From: Lanius collurio
Taxonomy: Eukaryota > Chordata > Aves > Passeriformes > Laniidae
DNA: 64,000 nt
NCBI GenBank assembly: GCA_020086605.1
Contig: JACBWW010000020.1
Location: 14,186,283 to 14,250,282, forward strand
Direction of reading: 5' to 3'
Shown here: positions 1 through 12,800 of the stretch, one piece after another
Layout: every line of letters begins with the position of its first letter
Position numbering within the stretch: position 1 is the first letter of the stretch
The notes under the pieces: model-generated
What the model was told of the DNA's origin: nothing
Database searches by the model: none
The model's input: only the letters and a program-made list of their open reading frames with translations
Translations under genes and position numbers: made by a program

Positions 1-828
1 TAACCTTGGTAAATGGGTAGTGTTTTTAGAAATTATCTTAAATTTTTATCATCACCTTCACTCAGAAGCTTTGTGGGATGACTGTGGTTATTCAGGAACT
101 TAAAAAATTGTTCAGGTTCAAAGTAGATGAGGGAAATTAGATTATTATGATAAATATTGATACCTGTACTGATAGTGCATCGTGGAGAGTCAAGCAATAT
201 ATTTTGTTGCTAAGCTTCAATAAGACAACGTAGAACTCTGGGGAAAATTTTCTCAAAGTCTTTATATGCCATATCTTTCTGTAAGTATCCTGTGAGTAGT
301 AGCTCTGGACCAACTGTAGAAATCGTATCAATCCTGTTGTATGCCTGAAGTTCACGTGTGCTCTAAGGTCTTCTCATCAGTAGAATCTGAGATTTTTGTT
401 TTAAGTTGTATTCTGTAATGTTAGTTACATTACAATGTTGGTTGTGTTATATCCTTCCAAATGTAACTAGCCTTCCCATAGGCATATTTTTAATTCATGT
501 TATTGTGTAGTGATTTACATTTAAGAATAAGATGAAGTTATGTGCATACAGACAAGCTGGAAATAATGGCATAAATTTAAAATTTCATTTATAAAATTTC
601 TGAATATTTCATTTATAAAATTTCTGAATATGTATGGTGTTCTTTTTCTTGTGCATGAAAATCTGATGTGATAAGAGTACATCTCCTAGATATAAAAAGC
701 ATTATAAATAAAGAATTAGTGTTTTTAATTGTTATAAATGCCCAATGTTAAGGGTACTAATTTTGAAAGTAATAGTTTGGAAAAATGACATATACAGTCT
801 GCCTTATTTCTCTGTGTGTTCTGCAAAG
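1..828 (+). other. upstream intron of SLC30A9
   Basis: AT-rich sequence with no exon that I can match to the N-terminal part of ZnT9. It holds a 24-base tandem duplication at 582-629. It is taken as intron because the protein reads on from the left. Confidence 0.6.
582..629. repeat. exact 24-bp tandem duplication
   Basis: The unit ATTTCATTTATAAAATTTCT plus GAAT occurs twice back to back (582-605 and 606-629) with no mismatch. It lies in intronic sequence. Confidence 0.95.
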
Positions 829-887
829 GTCAAAAGTCTTATTTACAGAAGCTGGACTTGAAAAAATAGAAATGGAGCAGTCTCTTG
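829..887 (+). CDS. SLC30A9: tentative upstream coding exon of SLC30A9
   Basis: A 59-base segment follows a pyrimidine-rich stretch ending CAAAG and stops before a GT at 888. Its frame reads SKVLFTEAGLEKIEMEQSL, and its last G completes the valine codon that the next exon starts with TG. The text weakly resembles the acidic, variable stretch that precedes KAVLKKREYG in mammalian ZnT9. The donor (TTG/GTGTTT) is poor, and the flanking reading frame closes a few codons later. It could be a chance open segment. Confidence 0.35.
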
Positions 888-3800
888 GTGTTTCAGTTGC
901 TAGACCAAGGGCTTCCAACTGTGGCCATATTTGAATGCTATTTATGTAGCCAAGCACCATCTCTGACATCAAAGTTGAAGTAGCTGACAGTAGCAGTTAG
1001 GTTTGAGAATCCTGAACTACAGTTTAGCAAGCAGCATTTTTGGAGGTAAATCATTCTGCTCTTACTCATTTCCAGAATGAGGAAGATACCTTGCTCTTCA
1101 CTGTCAGTTTTCTTTATCACTGCCAAGCATTGTTTTTCAGATTTCCAGTTAGAGAAAGCACAATATGACACTAGATTGAGTTACTTTTTGAAGTTTCTTC
1201 TGTAGTCTCCATGAATGACTTGTGTATCTATTTCTTTATTTAAGTGAAAGCAGTCCTCAAAAAAAGAGAATATGGACCAAAATACACGCAGAATAACTTC
1301 ATCACTGGAGTCAGAGCAATAAATGAGTTTTGTCTTAAATCCAGGTATGATGGGTTTGAGTTGAGATTTAAATTCTGAATATTTGTTCATATGTGCATGA
1401 GAAGTAATTGTGATTGTAGAGTGATTTTGCACAACATTTTCTAAATGCTTTTGTGGTATACATAATTGTTAAGTGGCTGAAGTTAGTTCTTGCTTAGTTT
1501 TTCAGTGGACTAGGAGCTTGCACTTAATTTTCATGTTTCATTACTTACTTCTTAAAGTAGTTTATTTGTACCTATGAGGCCATAAATCTAGTTGAGAGGT
1601 GACACTTCTGTTCCTCACCTGTTTTTAGATAATGGTGTAGATGCCCTAATGTGTAGCTCACTGCAGGAACCTTTTTCTGTTTCCCCAAGTAGCTTTGCTA
1701 TTTTCAGCCTTTTTCAGCTTGTGCAGGGAATGTAAATTTTGGGATTAAATTTGTTAACTTTTCTTGTCACATGATTTCTGATTTCCATTTAGAGATGCTA
1801 ATTCATAAAGCTGCTGGTTTAACGTATGTGCACATTATCAGTTACATACAGATCATTCATTGGAACTTTTATTATATAGTGTTTTAATACTTTGTCTTCA
1901 GTATTTCATAGTATGAAGACATGATTTGGACTTCTGTGTTTGAAAAACAGTAGTTTTCAATAGCCTTCTAGAGATCACTTGCTTCATGTTATCTGTTTTG
2001 TTTGAAGTAGATAACTTCAATTTTTCTTGTACAGTAAATTAGTAATATCAAAATTGTGGAATATCACCTAGACATAAAAGTCAAATTAGAACAACATGAT
2101 CCTTTCCTTGCACTAAACTGTTTGTCCCCTTTCCTTAGTGATTTAGACCAGCTGAGGAAAATTAAGCGACGAAGTCCCCATGATGACACCGAGACTTTCA
2201 CCGTGTACCTGAGATCGGATGTAGAGGCAAAGTAAGAACATTTAAAATGGATGATGAGAGAGAAAAGAGTTTTAAAAGTCAGGTTTACAATATAAGAGGG
2301 CAATAATGTTTTCTGTTTTCTATCAGAAGAGATTTTATATCCTGATTATTGTAATAATTACTTTGTGTATATAAAATTGTAGAGTATGTTTTTATGCTTG
2401 AAAAAAAAGTTGCATGAATAGAAACATTGTCAAGTTACTTTTACTTCATGCAGGTCTCTTGAAGTTTGGGGTAGTCCAGAGGCTCTTGCCAGAGAAAGAA
2501 AACGACGTAAAGAGGCAGAGATCAAGTACAGAGAAAGTGAGTATAGAGTTTTCAAAGAACTTGAAATGTGACAATCTAGTATGATTGTTAGAAATCCACC
2601 AGATAGTGTTATTTCATTGAGAACATTTAAATTTGGCACTAGCAATTGCTGACTAGTTTTTATGGCATAATCTTAGAGTAACATGTTTCTATCTATGCAG
2701 ATACAGTCTGTTACTATCTTGCAGTTTATCATCTTTGTGATACAGCAAGAATGTACATTCAGTTGAGATCTCTCATCTTACTCTTTTGGGGGGGGTGGTT
2801 CAATTTCTAGATGATAATTTACGTTTTCAATGCCTTTGCATTTTTTGTACTTTTTCTAATAGTTTTCTAATTCTAATTTTGAAAAGAGTTAAAAATGATC
2901 CATATCTTTATACCATACCATTACTCATTAATTTTTACCTCTGAAAAGAATTCAGCTTGCCTTTGGGTTTCAGAAGGGCAGAAGTACCCCCAGTGTTATT
3001 TTTATTATCCTTTCTGATCTTATCAATATGTACATCCAAATCAGTAGTTTTTAATGTGTTTGGATCTGTCTAGTCAGTTCAAATCACACAAGAGGCAATA
3101 CTGCTTCAAGATACTTAGTGCAGTTGTGCACCTTAAAGTGAGAGATCAATTTTTTTTTGAAACAATTGTGCTGCTAGAACACCATTCTGGCAAGAAAGGC
3201 TAGAACTGCAGGCATCTGTTAAGGTATCGATAAGTGTACTGAAAGTGCAGTCAGGAGCCTCAAAATTTTTATTGACCTAGAGAATAATTTTTGGATATAA
3301 ATAAAATGCCTGAATTTGCACATGTGTATTGAGGTTTACCCTCTGTGCATATCATTTGTTGGTAGAAATGGAAACAATGTGCAGGATCATAACATATTGT
3401 ATTTGTCATTTTGCATGAGTATATAACAACATGTGTTTCTGATTAACAGTATCAAGAGAGGATTTTTTTCACAGATAGATTATGTAGCTATTATTAGAAG
3501 TTGGTTGCTGCATAAAAAAGGTAGACTTCAATTCCTGAAACTATTTGTTACTAGTACATATTCACGATACAAATTTTGTATTGCAGATCTGTTTAGAAAC
3601 CAAAGGCTGTTGTGGGAATACAAGGAGTTCTTTGGAAATACTAAGGTAAGGACATTTTCAAGTATTTGGCTAGAAAAGTGTCACGAAATGTGTTATGGCA
3701 CCATTTGAAGGAAGATTTGTGTAACTGAATATTATGGGAAGATTTATTTGCACTGTAGTATACCAGATCTATGTCTGATATGCAGTAGTAAATGTTAGGA

Positions 3801-6800
3801 TGACAGCTTGAATGGGTTCCTACTGTGAGAGTGTAATCCACCAGTAAGAGAGGTTTTTTTTTTCAGTTGCCTTCTTATCAAAATCGCAGCTGTACTCGTG
3901 ATTTCGTGTATAACCTGTTAATATGTATAGTGAATATATTGTTAATTAAAAAAACCTAAGTAAGTTTCTTTAAGGAAAAAGACTGCAGAAGATGAACGCT
4001 TTTGTCTGTGCACTGCTGGCCCTTCCTCTTTGCTTTAGCAGACACGTACCCTAGATCCAGGTGCTTGGGTGTATAGAACGAGTCCATAGCAGGCTCTGGG
4101 CCTTATGGCTGCAGTGGCCTCTGCTGGAGACTTCATTGGAGGTTTCTCTTTTTTATAGCCAACCATTTCTAGAAGTATGGAAGGCTCAGTTGCACTTTGG
4201 CTGAACATTCAGTAGTAAATTAGTTGCCTTCAAGAACTGTAGCTTCACTTTTGCAATACAGGGTAGTGCTAAGGTTTTTATTTAACAATAAATAATTTAG
4301 TATTTAATAATTTAATTTTTATTTTTATGGTAGGTGTCTCATGAGGTCTAGATTTAATTAATAAATAATCTGTTATTTCTTTATGTAGCCACGCTCCAGT
4401 ACAGCAGCTATGTTTTTCAAGGGACCAGGGAAGGTGGTAATGGTAGCTATTTGCATGTAAGTAAAAAAATAATGTTTTTTTTATGCAGGTATAAAGCAGT
4501 TTATTTATATTGTCCTGGAAGTAGGAACAGTGTGTGTATTTAAGATAAAGATACCTGTGTCTGTAACTGCAATTAATAGGTTTATCTATTTATTGTTGAT
4601 AGGAGAGAGTTTATGTGAATACATTCATCAGTACATAGTCATCAGATATTGAATATATCTTTGATGAGAGAAGAGCAATTTTTTTTTACTTGATCAGACA
4701 ATAGAGTTTCTTAAAGTAAAAACTAAAATTTTGAAAGATGTGAAGAAGCAGGTATTTAAAATTGTCTTTTTCTTGCTCCTTGAGAGGAAGCTTGTCATGC
4801 ATTTTAAACAATCTTCCATATAACCAACAGAAAACAGTTCACTTTTCTCTTTATACTGTTATTTAGCTGTTTTCTTTCTTTATTGAAAAGGGGATATTTT
4901 CTGAGTTTTTTACCTTTCATAAGTTTGAATGAAACAAGGTTAAATTAATGATTCTGATGTAAAACAAATGATCACAGAGACTATCTGGTATGAAATAGGA
5001 GGAAGTGTGTTAAGTTTTTCTCAGGAAATGAAGGCTAAAAATTAATTGCCATGCAACCTTGCAGTTTTAAAATACATTTAGTTTTATAAAAGCTATTTAT
5101 TTTTAAAGACCCTATTGATATAACCAAGCATAATAGAAAGAGGGAAAACACTTTTTTTGGCCCAGGAAACCCAAACTTTTTAAGCAGGAAGTAACTTTTT
5201 GCGCTTCTGCAAAACTATATTCTTTTATTTGTGGAAGAAAAATATAAAGCTTATTTGACTGAAAACCTCCCTTTTTACTGAGTATTCTACTAGTAACTGT
5301 TCAGAGCCTTTTAAGTTAAAAACATGTAAGAAATTTTAGTATGGATGTTTCTAATGGAAAAAAAGACTGGGGATGTTGTGGTCATTTCTACCTCCTTCTG
5401 TTCCTTACACTCATGGAGGAAACAGATCTTTCCTCCTGTTTTCTAGATAGAGCATTGCTGTAAACATTGCATTGTCTTCATAAATACCTTTTGATTTTCG
5501 GGTATAGGTATACATGAATGCCTGGCAGCCAGGCCAGGAGAAGTTTGTAGAGATAGTTGTGTTTCTCAGTCATCTTTTTCTGGAGCTTTTTCAGAAGTTC
5601 GAGCTACTCCTGGAACTCAGATGTCTGATGACTTTGTTCAGAGATTTAAGTCAAGGCCAGATCAGTGCTCCTTTGCTTGGGGTCCTGATCTTTTTAAAGG
5701 CTTTTGGCTTTGTCTCAAGAAGAATCAATCTATCTTAATTTCTGCAGTTCGAATTATTTGGTAGACTTTTAACAAACATCAGGCTTCCCCAGTGAGGATG
5801 AAATGTGATTCAGCAAAAAGCAGAGTTGTCCTGTGGATCCATCTGTGAAGATATAGACCAGCTGCACTGGAACACTCTGTGTTAATAGCTTTGGTTTGTG
5901 TTCTGTTAAGATTTCCTACTTTCAGACTCATGCAGATAGAAATGAAGTAGCTAAATTCGTCAGTTCAGTGCAGTAGAGGAAATACTTTCTGAAGTGGTGG
6001 TCACTGATGTAAAATGTAACTTTGTTTCCAACCAAATCAGAGCATTTTAGCTGCCTTCTCAGAATCTGCTGGGTTTGCTTCCTCTAACTTGAATATAACT
6101 TCTGGCACATGTTGTTAAAATATGCCACTACAAGATGTTGTTAAAGGTTTCTTGTAACACTTAATTTACTTAGATACTTAAAAAAATCGGCAATAAATGA
6201 AAATCATGTTAAAAAAATATAGAGGAGGATATTCTAATTCTCTAGTTTGATTTTCTGTGCAAAATAATAGCAATTAACCTACTGCTTCTGGTAATGTTTG
6301 AAGTGAGACTGTAGACTTGCACTTTAGTGCTAATAGTTACCTTTGTGCAACATAGGATGCTGTTTACTCCAGTAAACCTGTTCATTCACACTGAACATCT
6401 TAATGGAGAAGTTCCATAGATAATTTTTACAGAGTAATCTAGTGACAGCCTTGTCTTCCTGTCTCTTATCTTACATTTGTATCTTACTGAGAATGGCTCA
6501 GACTGAGACTGAAGTAGGGAACCTTGCACTATAGAATTGGGAGAGGATGTGTAGGAGGCAAAGGACTGAAAAAAATAGAAAAGGAAGTTGTTAAGACGTG
6601 TATTCTCTGACTGGTAGAAAATTAGTTGTTCTGAGTAGTGACTGTGATGGTAGTTTTCAGGAAGTGTTACTTATTTGGGACTGCTTAGAAGTTAATGATT
6701 TTTGAAAAACAAATGGTGTATCTTTATCAAGTTTAGCTGAAAGGATATTTTTCACAGCAACCATGCAGAAAATCTGTGTGCGTTATCTGTCTGCACAGCT

Positions 6801-9800
6801 CTCTAATTATTAAACTGATATTTGAGTTTACCACTTTGGCAGGTAATACATGACTGTACAGCACTTGTGGTTTTGCTGTAAATATTAAACATAAAATATT
6901 CTGTTATTTCTTCTCTTTGTTTTCAGAAATGGGTTGAATTTTTTCTTTAAGCTACTTGCTTGGGTTTACACGGGTTCTGCAAGTATGTTTTCAGAAGCTA
7001 TACATTCTTTAGCAGACACATGTAACCAGGTGAGTATTTTTTTCCATTCTGCTAAAGTTAGTACTTGTAATAAAACTTGGGATAAAGACAGATATTTACA
7101 GTAGTTGTCGTGCACTTGAATTAAAAAAAAATTAGGATGCTTTTTAATTTTTATTAATGTAAGAATGAGAAATCAGAATGTAGATTTTGAAGTTTTTTTG
7201 GAAATAAGTTAGAAGAGAGGAGTTTCAGTAAGAACTGTACTCAGCTACTTCATGGATCATGAGTGCTACTTGAAATTAAGATGATCTTGGTTAATATTTT
7301 GGTTCAATGTTAACTTGAAATGCTTCTCCTGTCACTTATTGTAATATAATGACAGACTTTGTTATTTATTCATCTCTAGGTAGAATAATGATGAGAATTT
7401 GAGCATCTTGTTTTCTTTTTCTATTCCTAGATTACCTCTCACAGCACAAGTAGCCACATACATGGCATGTTTACCTTGATAAGTGAAGTGACAGGCTCAG
7501 AATGGGACATGTAATATTAATGTGCAGGAATAAAATTAAGGTGGTTTTTCCACTGTTTTTTATAGTATGCTTGAAGCATGTGTTATGAGACCTTGAAATG
7601 ATATTGCAAGGCTTTGGGGGGGAAAACATCAGCCCTTAAAAAAAGGGTAGAAAGAAAGCTCCTGCAGCTCAAGCAAGAGGAGTCCTTGGGTAGCTTGTAA
7701 TTCTTAAAATGCAACAGTCTTGTACTCCTCCAAATTTGAGGAACCTATGGAACCTTAGAGCAGGCTGAATGTCTTGAAAAGTCTATTAACATAGTTTTGG
7801 AAAACTTTTTGCTTGAGTTGGACCTAGTATGTTTCTCTGTCCAGAAAGACTGAGTTAGCACTCACATTCTGTTTGGTGATTTTACACAACCATTCAGCTG
7901 TTCCAGATGTGAAGTGAAGACAGGGGTGCTCCTAATTCAATTGATAATACTTAAATTTATGGGGAGGTCAGCCTTGAGGTGTTTGATTTTTTTACTTGGC
8001 CAAGTGTGTCAATGTACAGGTTAACTAAGTTTGATAGTGGTATTATATACATTGAAGAGCTATTCTTTTAAATAGTTTTTGTTAATAGTTTTTAAATATC
8101 AAAGTTGAATGTTCCACTGAAATGTGGAGGGTTTGTTTTGTTTTTTCAAGTAATTGAGTGTGTGGTTTTGGGAAAAACACAGGAGAAACCTTCCTGCCTC
8201 AAAGCAGCTTGCTGCTGCTAAGACTAAAGTATCTGCATTTTAATACTTGTTATTAGGTTTTGTTTTCCATAGTCCTAAAACAAAACGTGCTTTGCAAAAT
8301 TCAGGTCTAGATTTATAACTTATTACGTTAACAACTTAATGCCTGTTTAATTAATTATATCCAGGATAGGCAGTTTAGATGGCAAGGGGTTATTTCTTCC
8401 TTCAAAATATGCTGAAAAGTTGCAGTGTAGTTACTGCTTTAAATGTTATGTCACCACCATACTACACCACAGTCTCAGTATAATTTCTCTTCAAGAGGGA
8501 TTTATTTAAATGGCTTTGTTTCCTGAGCAACTTCATTCCTTCACACTGAAGCACAGCAATGACACTCATGATTGCATGTAATGTTCATTTTGAGTTGCAA
8601 TTCTAAAATTACAATTAACAGTAATTATATATACACATACCATATAATTGTGTATATGTTATATATATAGGTACAACTAACAATTTTTTGGGAGTGGTAT
8701 ATTTAGATGACAGATTTTGAGGATTATATTCCAGCTCTGATAAGATATCAGTAGCAAAGCATATATGCAGTTCAACAAACTCCATTTGTCTTTACCTTTC
8801 AAGTTGAGTTGATGTTTGTTTCTAATTTCTTTTTTTTTAAAAACCTTTTGTCTTAAATAGGCATTGCTAGCTTTGGGCATCAGTCAGTCTGCAAGGACGC
8901 CTGACCCTAGTCATCCGTAAGCTTTTTGAGTAAATAAAGATTTTGGTAACTATATATAGGAGTAAGATCAGTTCTTGTTTGTGCATCACCTTGTTCTTTC
9001 TAATTTGTTGTTTTGTGTCATTTCTGAAATGTATGGTTTCTGATTTTACAACAGATAAAATATGAAAAGGGTTTTTTTTCAAGCTACAGGAGTTGTAGTT
9101 TCAGTGGCTTGGTGCATGTTTTGGTTGGGTTGTTTTTTTTTTTTCATAGTATGCTTTTGCTATGTTTTCTTTTAATTGACATTATTTCTCTAAATTCTCT
9201 GCCTCTTCCAGCTGATAGATCTACTTTGGTTTTACACACTGTTCATGTGGATCACCGGATTTTTTAAAAAGTGAAAATTACTGTCCTCTTCCTTTTTTCA
9301 GCAAAGTGCTTTTGTGTGAGCCAGTTATTTGTACCATAAGGAGTTGTGTTTGTGTACCATAAGGAGTTTGTAAACTGCTCTTTGTTTTTATCTAGTAATT
9401 GGGATATTACTTGAAAAATTCTTAAAAGTTCATGAAAGTTATAGCTGTACTCTACATTATATTTTCTTGGTGTTGACCTATTTCACTCTTCATATGTTTG
9501 GGCAAGTCATTAATTCTTTGAGCACTAGTTCAAAAATACATCTAATTTACAGAATTAGTTACCCTTTTTTTTAATTTGCAGCATCATTAAAATTTGAAAA
9601 ATGTAAATTTTACATTTGTGCAAATATTCAGCATATCTCCTTTTTCCCTCTCACTTCTTTCCCTTCTTTCTCAATACAGACAAAAGAAATGCAGTGTTTG
9701 TAGATGGAGTTGAAACTAAAAAAAGGAATAAATACATATTTTTAATATTGCTTTAATTCTTCCACTGCACTTAAAATCTGCAAGTGTTGAATGTGTGTAG

Positions 9801-12800
9801 TTAGCTGTACTACTGAGAGATGTATAAATTTTATTCCCTTTAAATTAGTATTATGAATTATGTAGACTGGCTGCTCACAAAACTAGAGTCCTCATTTAGA
9901 GGTAGCATTTCACTAAGATCTAAATCTGACATGAATGTTGTTTGGTTTGATATTTTTTGCAGTTGTAAAATCCTCAATCATTGTACAAAAGCTAATACAG
10001 CTGTTTAAAAACAAGTTATAAAAATATTTATGCTTCATGTCCTTACATGTATTAGATATCCTTTTTCAAGTAGGTTTTTTTTTCGCTTGGATTAAGATTG
10101 GATTTAGCTGCTTTGTCTTAAATAGATGCCAAACCATATGATGATAATTTAAGGCATGTAAAAATTGATGGCAAACTCTGAGATATGCTTGTAGAGATGT
10201 AGTATCTTACATTCCTGAAATAATTTTCTTTCCTTTCTTCTAGGTATGGTTTTACAAATATGCGCTATATTGCCTCCCTGATTAGTGGAGTTGGCATTTT
10301 CATGATGGGTGCAGGACTTTCTTGGTATCATGGGATCATGGGTTTACTCCACCCTCATCCTGTAGAATCTCTTCTGTGGGTAAGCTAATCTTGTTTGGTA
10401 TTGTATTTAAAACCAGTGACTTAATAAAAAATAGTGGCATAGTCTGAAATTCACTTCCTGAGTCAGTTTGAATCCCAATACAATTAACTCAAACTATTTT
10501 TAATGAAAATGTGTTTTAAGAAAAAAAAATATTTTTAAACTACAGTTGATTGTGGAGCAAAATGAGCTGGTTTCTAAACCCTGCATGTTCTTTTTATAGC
10601 CCCCACCAAGAGGTCCTCATTTCCTGTTTTGGAATATATTGCATGAGTCAAATATTACTGGTTTCCTTCTGTTTAGGGAAAATTACATGGCACAGTGGGT
10701 AATGTGGTTCTGGAATGCAATGTTTGGATAGCCTGTGGTGAAGAGATCTGTAGAAATATGCATATAATATAGTAACTGATTATTTTTTTTTCCATACAGG
10801 CATACTGCATTTTAGCAGGGTCATTGGTATCTGAAGGAGGTATGCAGATTCAAGTTCCTATTTAAGTATTTGTAATCTCTTAAGATTACAGTTTCGGTAA
10901 TTACAATAATTATTGATCCTTGCTTATGCAGTGTAGTTTTGAGCTCTGTTGCAAATACTTACAAACAAACAAAAAGGAACGTGTGAAAACTTTTTTTTTT
11001 AATTTATGTCTATATAATAAGTTGAAGAACACATAATTTGGAAAGTAGATGTGAAATGCCTTTTTGTTATTAAACTGTCAATGAATATAACTGTTCTGAT
11101 TTGTATGGGAGACACATATGTAGAAAAGAAAGCAACTATGCTCTATCTTTATTCAAACTATCAATAATCAGAGCTTTCTGGATGATCTGTTGCTATGATA
11201 AAGAAAAGTTCCCTCTTTTTATAATGGAAACAAGTCTTTTTGCCTCCAGCAATTTTCAGCAACAACTTTGTTGTTTCAGCCACCCTCCTTGTTGCTATAA
11301 ATGAAATTCGGAGGAGTGCTCGAGCCAAGGGTCTCTCATTTTATCAGTATGGTATGTATCATTATAGCAGTAAGGTATGTGGTTATTTAAAACACAATCT
11401 GTTCACTACTATTTGCATAATGATAGAAACCATTTTCTGTTTTCCCTTTTCCCTTTATTGATCTATTTTGAATTCTACTAACAATTAACATTTTACAAAT
11501 TAGGTGAAAACTGTTCATTTTAGAGCACTGCTTAAATACTTGGCTGAGTGCATGTATTTTTCAGGATAAATTCCCCTTTTAATTTTTCTAACATTTTTGA
11601 GAAGCTTCCATAATTGGGCTTTTTCTGTGTACGTATAAATGCTTTCAGAAGTGTATGCGTATGCCAAAATTCAGATGACACCTATGTAGTTTTAGAAATT
11701 GTTCCTTTAAATTGCTGTTGTTATTATAGTTTAAGTACTGTACATAATGTAGTAAAGCTAAGCTTTCAAAGCAACATAATTTTTTTTTTTGTTGTATGTA
11801 CAGTTGTGCAGAGTCGTGATCCCAGTACCAATGTAGTGTTACTGGAGGATGCTGCAGCAGTTCTGAGCGTGGCTGTAGCTGCTACCTGTATGGGTCTGAC
11901 TTCTTTAACAGGTAAAATTCTGCACAGAGGCAAGCAGAATGTGGATTTCTTCCCATGCATGATATGAACACAGAGCATTTCGTTTATATTGGTTGACAAA
12001 TTTGTCTCTGATCTTTTTTTCTGATACTTGTACTCTGCAAGCAGCTTTTTGAGCTATTTTGTCAGACAAATGAAGTTATTTTTTACTAGACATAGGATGA
12101 TCTGTATAGCAAGTGGTTCAAAGTATATCTTTGCTGCATAGTTAAGTTTTCTAAAGAGAGATGATTACTTATCCATTTTTAAGTATTGATTTTTTGAGAC
12201 AATAAATACTAGAATTTTGTTTCTTGTGGCTTCTAATGACTTAATTGCAAGTTTCATTTTTTATATAGAAGTAATTTTTAAATTTCATTTCTAATTTCCT
12301 TCATCAGCTTAAAAACACAGTACTGTTTCTGTAGATCTGAACATGAATAAGTGTTTGAAACTTATTAATGAGTACTGTATTCCAGAAGTGGTTAATACTT
12401 GCAAATTTTTGAATTACTGATAAAATAACACTGGATTTTATGCTGCTACCTATATTGAGGTTGATCTAACTTCGTGTATTAATTTATGTTTACTAATATA
12501 GAAACACATACACGAGTTTAGTTGTTTATTAGTCCTGCAGGAGACAGGAGTGTTCTAGGGACAGGAGGGACTTAAGGATGTATTTTAAGATAGCTTGTTT
12601 TCTTCCAGCTTCATCATGTTCCTCAGTAGGAAAAAATCTCCACTGAATTAAAAAAAAAAAAGGTGAAAAAACTTAAAAAAAACCCCACCAACCAAAAAAA
12701 TCATACTAAAAAGCAAAACCCAGAAAACCCCTCAAAACTATGTACTCTTTCCAGAGTGAAATTGAAATTCTCTGCTGTATTTTAGAAATACTCTGTGAAA

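Larger units (their letters stand above)
1345..4388 (+). other. SLC30A9 introns (1345-4388, exons excepted)
   Basis: Four introns (1345-2138, 2232-2453, 2537-3586, 3646-4388), all with GT-AG ends and T-rich acceptor tracts. I see no repeat or additional gene in them. Confidence 0.8.

Noticed and set aside
11614..11967. 117-codon open stretch on +
   Set aside because: It only overlaps the SLC30A9 exon at 11804-11911 in its frame; both ends are intron sequence.
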